Below, one piece after another: positions 57,817 through 64,000 of a stretch of 64,000 nucleotides of DNA. Made by a program: the position numbers and the translations under genes. Position 1 is the stretch's first letter. Each line of letters begins with the position of its first letter. This DNA is from Tupaia tana. Lineage: Eukaryota > Chordata > Mammalia > Scandentia > Tupaiidae. The notes beneath the pieces were generated by a model. It did not search any database. It saw only the letters and a list, made by a program, of their open reading frames with translations, and had not been told where the DNA came from. Location: NCBI GenBank assembly GCA_026018925.1, contig JAKSZU010000016.1:7892940-7956939 (forward strand), read 5' to 3'.

Positions 57817-58207
57817 AAGGGAACTAGAATACTTGAGGCGATAGTAATGTTCCATTTCTTGACCTGGGTGATAGTTATAAAGATGCTCACTTTGTGGTAA
57901 TTCATTGAATCATACACATATGATTTACACTTTGATATATGTGTGTCAGCAACATTTTTTAAAAGATTTTTTTAAAGATCCATGTTACAGTATAGCAAGT
58001 CTTACTTATTAGATGTATTTTAAGCTATTTTGTTAACCGTTAGTGTGCTACAATTGTTGGCAAAGGCATTATGTGAACTAATATAAAAAAGAAACTCGGG
58101 AAATCATAATAAAAATTACTCGATAATGTAATGTCTGAATATTATAAGTTGGCAAACACAGGAACAAATAAAGTTTTAAAAGGTATTTTATCAAATAAAT
58201 ACTTTTA

Positions 58208-58371
58208 AAAATTATTATTTTATTTAACTTTATTTATTTTTAATTTGACCAGAGAGGGGCAGAGTGAGAGAGAGAGAAAGCAAGAAAGCAAGCCGCCAGG
58301 TCCGGGGCTTGAACTGCAGTCAGCCATGTAGGAGTCCAGCGCCTTTATCCACCATGCCACCTGCTGGCCCC
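58208..58371 (-). mobile_element. tSINE-B, first of three stacked SINEs
   Basis: Reverse; ends CACCTGCTGGCCCC. 17-bp TSD TCAAATAAATACTTTTA on both sides. Confidence 0.94.
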
Positions 58372-58402
58372 TCAAATAAATACTTTTAGGAATAATATTT
58401 TA

Positions 58403-58660
58403 GGGACAAGCAGATGGCGTAATGGTTACATCGCTGGACTCCCATGTAGTCAACCTTGGTTTGGGTCCCAGACCTGGTGGCTTAAACTCACACAACGTGC
58501 ATGTGCATGTGTGCCCAAGATCCTGAGAAAAGAATGGAGGAGAAGGGATTGTGGCATGGCCATTCCCCTCACCCCCCGGGAGGGGGAGACTGTGATTTCT
58601 CATTTTCTGTCTCTCTGTCTCTCTCGTGAGTGTACACTCCCTATAGTAAAAATCTTTCTA
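58403..58660 (+). mobile_element. tSINE-A, second of three stacked SINEs
   Basis: Head GGGACAAGCAGATGGCGTAA. The palindrome is altered by an insertion (CACCCCCCGGGAGGGGGAGA). TSD AATAATATTTT / AATGATATTTT. Confidence 0.92.
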
Positions 58661-58676
58661 AAAAAAATGATATTTT

Positions 58677-58862
58677 GGGACCAGCAGGTGGCGAGGTGGT
58701 TAAGGTGCTGGACACTCCCACATGGCTGACCATGGTTCAAGTTCCAGACCTGGCAGCTTGCTTTCTCACTTTCTCTCTCTCTCTCCCTCTCTGTGTCACT
58801 CTCTCTGGTCAAATTAAAATAAAATAAATGAATAAATAAAATTAAATTAAAATAATTCTTTA
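58677..58862 (+). mobile_element. tSINE-B, third of three stacked SINEs
   Basis: Head GGGACCAGCAGGTGGCGAGG, CT-rich stretch, tail GGTCAAATTAAAATAAAAT. Perfect TSD AAAAAAATGATATTTT covers the tail of the preceding tSINE-A. Confidence 0.94.
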
Positions 58863-59510
58863 AAAAAATGATATTTTAATTTCAATGAATACATTCTTCT
58901 ATTATACAAACGTTGTTCCATGCCTGTGTTTATCTGTGCATGTAAAATATAATTTTAAGAAAATGAAATGAGATGATACATTATGTCTATTTTGTGAATT
59001 ACTTTTATACCCAAAATGTTTGAAATCATTCTATTCATTGAAAATAATATCTAATTTATTTTTATAAACTAAATTTTAAGATATTCAAAGATTATAAAAG
59101 ATTATAGTGTCAGATTATAAAAGTGTTACAGGTTATGGAGTGTTAAGATTATAAAAGATTATAGAGTGTCAAGTAAATTCCTGTGTACCTGTGCCCTTCC
59201 CCATACCTAGTTCTCAGAATTAAGCATGTTAAGAGAGTGTTTTCTATATCTTTTCATAAATTTCCTATGTATATTCCACTGTGGGTTGAGTTTTTGTCTG
59301 TGTTTTTTTGCTGTTGTTCAGATTTGGAGGTTGTATTTTCTCCTGCAATCTTCTTTTTTCATCATACAGTTTTAGAATATTTACTTATCGGTGTATAAAT
59401 GTCTACCTCATTTTGATCGTTCTTTTAGACCTACATAATATCGACATCATTCTTTTTAATGGTTGCATAATATTCTGAGTTAGGAAAATTTCATAATTTA
59501 CTTAGCCTTT

Positions 59511-59783
59511 TTTTTTTTTTTTTTTTTTTTTTTGAGAGGTTTTTGCTATAGGGCGCGTGCGCTCGCCAGACAGCCAGAGACAGACAGAGAGATAGAAAGT
59601 GAGAAATCACCCCCCAGAGGGGATGGCCACGCCACAATCCCTTCTCCTCCATTCTCCTCTCGGGATCTTGGGCACGCACACACGCGCACCCAGCGTGAGT
59701 TTAAGCCACCGGGTCCGGGACTCGAACCACGGTCGACTACGTGGGAATCCAGCGACGTAGCCATTACGCTAACTGCTGGTCCC
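59511..59783 (-). mobile_element. tSINE-A, young full-length copy
   Basis: T23-class tail, reverse near-consensus body, ends CTGCTGGTCCC. TSD TACTTAGCCTTTTTT on both sides. Confidence 0.95.
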
Positions 59784-59855
59784 ATACTTAGCCTTTTTTC
59801 TAATAGATATTTAGATTGCTTCTAGTTTGGTTTTCCATTACGAAAATGTTATAAC

Positions 59856-59888
59856 ACACGTGTGTGAGTGTGTGTGTGTGTGTGTGTC
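59856..59888. repeat. (TG)n microsatellite
   Basis: Interrupted once (TGTGTGAGTG), then pure TG. Confidence 0.94.
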
Positions 59889-60097
59889 TTTATGTATTCA
59901 AGAGAATGGAAGGAAGAAAGTGCTGGATCAAAAGCGTAAGTACGTCTTCATATTGGAAAGAACTCAGACCACAGTTTACTTCTGAGTAGTCACTGAGAAT
60001 TGGATATAACATCATTGCAAGAAAAAAAAAATTCATCAAGAGTGTAGGAAAGGAAATTCAGGGGAAAAAAATAGAGAGTTAAGAAAGGACACAGATA

Positions 60098-60240
60098 TGG
60101 TTTATTACCCGTTGATGAGAACGTGTATAGTATTCTCAACTGGGCTGGTCTGAAGTGTATATCATGCTGTATAAAGTTTCTTTGCAATCTAAATGATGTA
60201 TAGTGATTGGATGTATAAATAATAATAATAAATTTAAAAG
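60098..60240 (+). repeat. Unclassified repeat U1, copy 3
   Basis: TTATTACCCGTTGATGAGAA, CTCAACTGGGCTGGTCTGAA and ATAGTGATTGGATGTATAAA align with 14,590-14,745. It ends in (AAT)n. Confidence 0.45.
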
Positions 60241-62340
60241 TATTAAAGTAAGTCACTAAAATGAGAACCAATGAGCCTTTTAAGGGAGGTAGAATATATT
60301 AAATGTTCATGGTGTGGAGAGTAGAAAAATACATGTCCTGATAATTTATCCCTGCCTCATGTATGTAGTCATAAGACCCATTTCCCCCCTTATTAGTTAT
60401 TAAAAGCTATTGTCAAATATGGAATTAGCAAACAACTTAAACTACAGCCAGCATTCTCAAATACAATTGTAATACAATGAAATTAAACAATCAATTTATA
60501 ATAGTAATAGTGAAATAAACTATTTTTACATATATTCCTTAAAATGAGGAATTATCTTCTTGGGGTCAGGCCACATTTACTCTGAAAAGCCATCATCCTT
60601 GAGTCAGGCTGTCCTAAGAATTGCAGTTTTCTTTTAATGGAGAATTGTTGATCATTTAAGTCTATATCTACTGCTAATGGAGTTTCTTTAGTTTACCGCC
60701 GAGACACGAAGGCGTCAGAACCTTTTAGAAATAAAGCAGTGGACATTACATGTATTAATTTGCTCTAAAGGTAGTCGAAGTTAGATAGGGACAAATAAAA
60801 TTTTTCCTTTATGGCCAGAAAATGAGTACTCTGGCTCCTTGTCATTTATCTGCTCTGTGAATCAGAATAAAATCTTCCGTTGGTATAATACAAGATTGTT
60901 AATAGTAAGAGAACAGGAGAAACAGTGGAAGTCCAGCTAGGTGACTGACTTTTAGCCTTTGTGGACAATAGCAGTTACATTTAAGTGCTTATTATGTACT
61001 TGGTGCACTTACAGGTGCCTAATTTGTAGCATTCCGCTTACTTTTCTTAACAACCCTATGAAGTGGATTGAAATTAAGCGCGTTTTACAGATCGGAAAGC
61101 GAAAGTGTAGGAGGACCCAGCCAGGTCAACAACTGGTTCATAACAGAGCTGGTATTCACACCCAGGTTATCTAGCTATGGAGCCCTACCCTTAACCATTT
61201 CACTAGAACAGAAGCTTCATTTGGTTCTAACTTTGTGAAGTCCCAGCTTCCCTCTTTTTTTCCTCTACTTTGGATCCTACAGAGTGAATGGTAAGCTTTC
61301 TCCTTGCCACTGGGAAGAATTAGGCAGAGGCCTGTGTTTCTACATACACACCACTTTAAGTTTGGTGATTTGACTTTGTCTTTGCTGCTAGCATGCTTTG
61401 TGATTTTTGTGAAAAGCTAGATGTGGTGATTCCGGTATTAGAAACTAAGACAATCTGGCCAGAGCTGCGCCACGTGTAATGTCTGCTGTAGCTGTGCCAG
61501 AGGCTTCAGTTGCTTCAAGATTTTGTTTTGTAATGTGTTCTTACTGTCCCTATGTCTTTGGTTTCGCTAAGAACAGTGACTTCTGTGGTCACCATGCTAA
61601 AGCCCTGCGGTGGTGATGTGGTGGTGGTACGGCCTGGGGAGAAGTGTTCTATGATACCATAATTAAATCGTGAGATTTTTTTTTTTTCACTGGGCCTTAG
61701 TTGTGGATTCAGAAGCATTTCTTAGACATATTTTCCCTGATAAGGCTCTGGTAAAATGTTGAGTCATCCGAAAAGTTGAAGGCCCAATAGTTATCTGAAG
61801 ACCTAATAATTTCTTTTAGGGAAGTCCTTTCTTAAGGAGTAATAGAATGTTCTTAATGTATCTTAAATGGTCACTTGACTCCTGAGTTTATTTCAAAATG
61901 CGTATTTGTCCCTTCCCCCTGCTTGAAGCGGGAGGGGATTTTTGTCTGACGTTCACAGTGAGATTCTGGTGAGACTCCTAGATGTGAAACCCATGAAAGT
62001 GTGGAGGAGCCCTCTTTAAGACTGGGCTCGAGGTATATTTAACTCTCAAGCTAATCCACACTCAGCTTATAAAAATTTTTAAGTGTTCCTTCTAGTTATT
62101 TATTCCAGTGACTTCTGCTTCCGTTAAGCCATGATTTTCTCTATTTACCTGGCTTTCCAGTTTTCATGGCAGTGGCTTGTGACTTCAGTTTTCTGATAGA
62201 TCTAAAAAGAGTTGTCACTTTTCCATTTGTCCACCACTATCTTCATTCTTGTGAGGATAGTAGTGGCCACTTCCCAACTTTTTCTACATATCAGAGTATG
62301 GCGAGGGAGAACACATAATCTTAGAAAACAAGGCTATGTT
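60241..62340. other. Repeat-poor upstream segment
   Basis: 2.1 kb in which the only repeat recognised is one reverse MIR (60,960-61,205). It contains isolated CpG-bearing tracts (TTTACCGCCGAGACACGAAG near 60,695) in otherwise AT-rich DNA. No coding potential is seen. Confidence 0.5.
60960..61205 (-). mobile_element. MIR
   Basis: Reverse MIR core: CAACCCTATGAAGTGGATTG, GTTTTACAGATCGGAAAGCG, then GAGCTGGTATTCACACCCAG and CTTAACCATTTCACTA. Confidence 0.82.
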
Positions 62341-62344
62341 TTAA

Positions 62345-62690
62345 TCTATTCAGATAAGTTAGCAAAATACTAGATAATTTACAAATAACAGAAATTTATT
62401 TCTCACAGTACTGGTGGCTGGAAAATTCAGGGTCGGGGCACCGGCAGATTTGATGTCTGAGAAAAGCTTACTCTCTGCTTTTTAGATGGTGACTTTTGCT
62501 GAAAATTCACATGGTAGAAGGTCTAGGGCGTTCCCTTCAATCTCTTTTATAAGACCACCATCCCATTTGTGAGAGCAGAGTCCTCGTGACTTAATCATGC
62601 TCTAAAAAGTCCTGCCTCTTAATACTATCACAATGGGGGTTAGGTTTCAACATGAATTTTGGAGGGACACATTCAGACCATAGTAAATTT
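62345..62690 (+). mobile_element. Old LTR-type repeat (MaLR-like)
   Basis: GATAATTTACAAATAACAGA, CATGGTAGAAGGTCTAGGGC, TCTTAATACTATCACAATGG, GGGGTTAGGTTTCAACATGA and CATTCAGACCATAGTAA are characteristic of MST/MLT-type LTR relics. No coding retroviral part. Confidence 0.72.
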
Positions 62691-62940
62691 ATCTACATAT
62701 CTTTTTTTTCTTATTAGAGAAATAATAACACACAATGAGAAAATGTTGCCATCAAATGATGTTCATAATACCTTAACTTTGGCTACACATTTGGAGGTTG
62801 TTTTTGTTCTTAGTAGCAATACCTGGGCCATCTCTAGGCTGCTGAGTTAGAAATTCTAGCAGCTAGCAGCTAGGCCTGGCTATATTCTCCCATACTCAGC
62901 TTCCCACATCCAGCTAGAGTTGAGACCCATTGTTGTAGGA

Positions 62941-63120
62941 CAGTGGTTCTCAAACCTTAGTATTCATCTCAGAATCATCCAGATGACCTGTTAGGAATCA
63001 GATTGCTGGGCCCCACCCTACAGTTTCCGACTCGGTGGGGCTGAGGTACATGTGCATGTCTAACAAGTCACCAGATGACGCTGAGGTTGCTAACGTGGGT
63101 CCACATCATGCAAACCACTG
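62941..63120 (+). mobile_element. MER5A (hAT-Charlie non-autonomous element)
   Basis: Ends CAGTGGTTCTCAAAC and GCAAACCACTG form the terminal inverted repeat, with the MER5A interior GATTGCTGGGCCCCACCCTA. Probable 8-bp TSD TTGTAGGA / CCCTAGGA, partly decayed. Confidence 0.9.
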
Positions 63121-63249
63121 CCCTAGGAGAGCCTAAAAGGTGATCGCAACGGTTGACATTCGTGATCAGCTTGTTCCTCTTAGAAAATGAGACCACAGCT
63201 TCTTATTTTAGCTACTAACTAATTCAAATGCCAGTCTGTTCTCTTTTGC

Positions 63250-63725
63250 TTTTGGTATATTAAATGTTTCTCAGGTTTCCATCTACGGCCAACTTCTCTT
63301 TTCATCCTACCTAACTTTCCTTCTGGGTGATCTCACATATTCATATGGTTTTAATTCCATCTAAATGCTGTTTACTGTAAAATCTATTACTCTACTTTTA
63401 TTTCTCTCCTGAATTTCACATTTATATAGTTAATTATCTACTTCACATATCCATTAAGATGTTCCCCAAGAATCTACATTCAGCACATCTAAAACTAAGA
63501 TATGTTTCTGTCCAGTGTTCCTTTTCTTTGTGAAGGGCACCAAGATATATCCTATTTTTAAGCCAGAAACCTGCATGTCAACTTTTGCTTTCTCTTCCTT
63601 ACCCCTCACTCTATTGATCTCCAAGCCTAGAAATACTGTCTCCTAAATTTCTCTCAAATCCATTCCATTCCATTTATGCCCATGCTACTGTCTACTTCAT
63701 ACCCCTCTGATAGGATGTTCTAATG
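63250..63725 (+). mobile_element. L2 fragment
   Basis: Relics of the L2 3' half: CTACTTCACATATCCATTAA, TTCAGCACATCTAAAACTAA, CCTGCATGTCAACTTTTGCT. Highly diverged. Confidence 0.6.
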
Positions 63726-63777
63726 ATACCATCAAATTTTGTAAAAATCAAAAGCTGTAACTTATCATTGGAGAGAT

Positions 63778-64000
63778 GTTTGGTTTGGTTTGGTTTGGTT
63801 TTTGTTTGTTTGTTTGTTTGCTATAGCGCGCATGCACTTGCCAGAAAAACAGAGAGAGACAGAGAGACAGAAAGCGAGAAATCACCCCCTGGGGTGATGG
63901 CCACGCCGCAGTCCCTTCTCCTCCATTCTCCTCTCCAGATCTTGGGCATGCACGCACATGCGCCCAGCATGAGTTTAAGCCACCGGGTCTGGGACTTGAA
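63778..64000 (-). mobile_element. tSINE-A cut by the window edge
   Basis: The reverse copy runs to the B-box region (CCGGGTCTGGGACTTGAA) and is cut at 64,000. Its A-tail has become (GGTTT)n plus (GTTT)n (63778-63820). Confidence 0.93.

Larger units (their letters stand above)
54640..57960 (+). mobile_element. Long old L1 (ORF2 to 3' UTR) holding four SINEs
   Basis: ORF2 relics start with ATCTCAATAGATGCCAAAAA and continue through CTAGGGATAAGCCTAATAAA, TTGACAAAGGAAAGGAACTA, GACATTCCACAAAGCACTAT and GGAAGGATAATTAAAACCTC to 3' UTR tracts (CTTGACCTGGGTGATAGTTA, TTGTGGTAATTCATTGAATC). Frames are broken. An ORF2 segment near 56,080-56,200 recurs at 57,405-57,530. Confidence 0.88.
59170..59990 (-). 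mobile_element. Old L1 3' fragment, reverse
   Basis: Tracts such as AATGGTTGCATAATATTCTG and TTTAGATTGCTTCTAGTTTG, and a relic of AGTGCTGGATCAAA, are reversed L1 3' sequence. Interrupted by a tSINE-A and a TG microsatellite. Confidence 0.68.

Noticed and set aside
1..64000. CRISPR array, defence island, phage or operon-like system
   Set aside because: All periodic or recurrent sequence is explained by microsatellites or eukaryotic retroposons, and the window is an intron and flank of a mammalian gene.

Overview
The window is mammalian nuclear DNA and contains no microbial genes or CRISPR arrays. The only protein-coding parts I can support are two alternative first coding exons of ZEB1, a zinc-finger/homeodomain transcription factor, read on the minus strand. 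The canonical first exon (30772-30829) encodes MADGPRCKRRKQANPRRNN and ends at a perfect GTGAGT donor. A second start (28551-28557) encodes only ATG AAA G before a GTAAGT donor, as expected for the ZEB1 isoform beginning MKVTNYN. Everything from 30771 down to position 1 is therefore ZEB1 intron 1, and the rest of the gene lies beyond the left edge. The sequence to the right is upstream, on the side where human ZEB1 has the divergent lncRNA ZEB1-AS1.

Organism. Two copies of a tRNA-7SL chimeric SINE (17574-17847 and 36720-36910) point to Euarchontoglires. There is no primate Alu and no rodent B1 or B2. The dominant repeat is a tRNA-derived SINE with a long unique body. From memory this fits a tree shrew (Scandentia, Tupaia) best. 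A colugo is less likely because its known t-SINEs lack such a body. This is inference and no database was searched.

Layout. 1-24.3 kb: ZEB1 intron 1, dense in L1, L2, MIR and SINE copies. 24.3-28.5 kb: intron sequence with no recognisable repeat. 28.5-31.8 kb: alternative exon and CpG island with the core promoter, exon 1 and 5' UTR. 31.8-64 kb: upstream or antisense territory with a very high density of young and old SINEs, a 3.3-kb L1 holding four SINE insertions, MaLR-like LTR relics, L2, MIR and MER5A.

Names used here. tSINE-A is about 265 bp: a tRNA-like head with A and B boxes, a body with a C6TG6 palindrome and TCTG-rich stretch, the end motif CCCTATAGCAAAAACCTCTC, and poly(A). tSINE-B is about 165-220 bp: a similar tRNA head, a CT-rich stretch, and a tail reading GGTCAAATTAAAATAAAG. 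tSINE-C covers diverged older tRNA-headed copies I could not place. About 39 tSINE-A copies occur in the window, but none between 22.2 and 32.7 kb around the promoter. Almost every open reading frame over 60 codons is a translation of tSINE-A, L1 ORF2 remnants or CpG-island DNA, and none of these is annotated as a gene.
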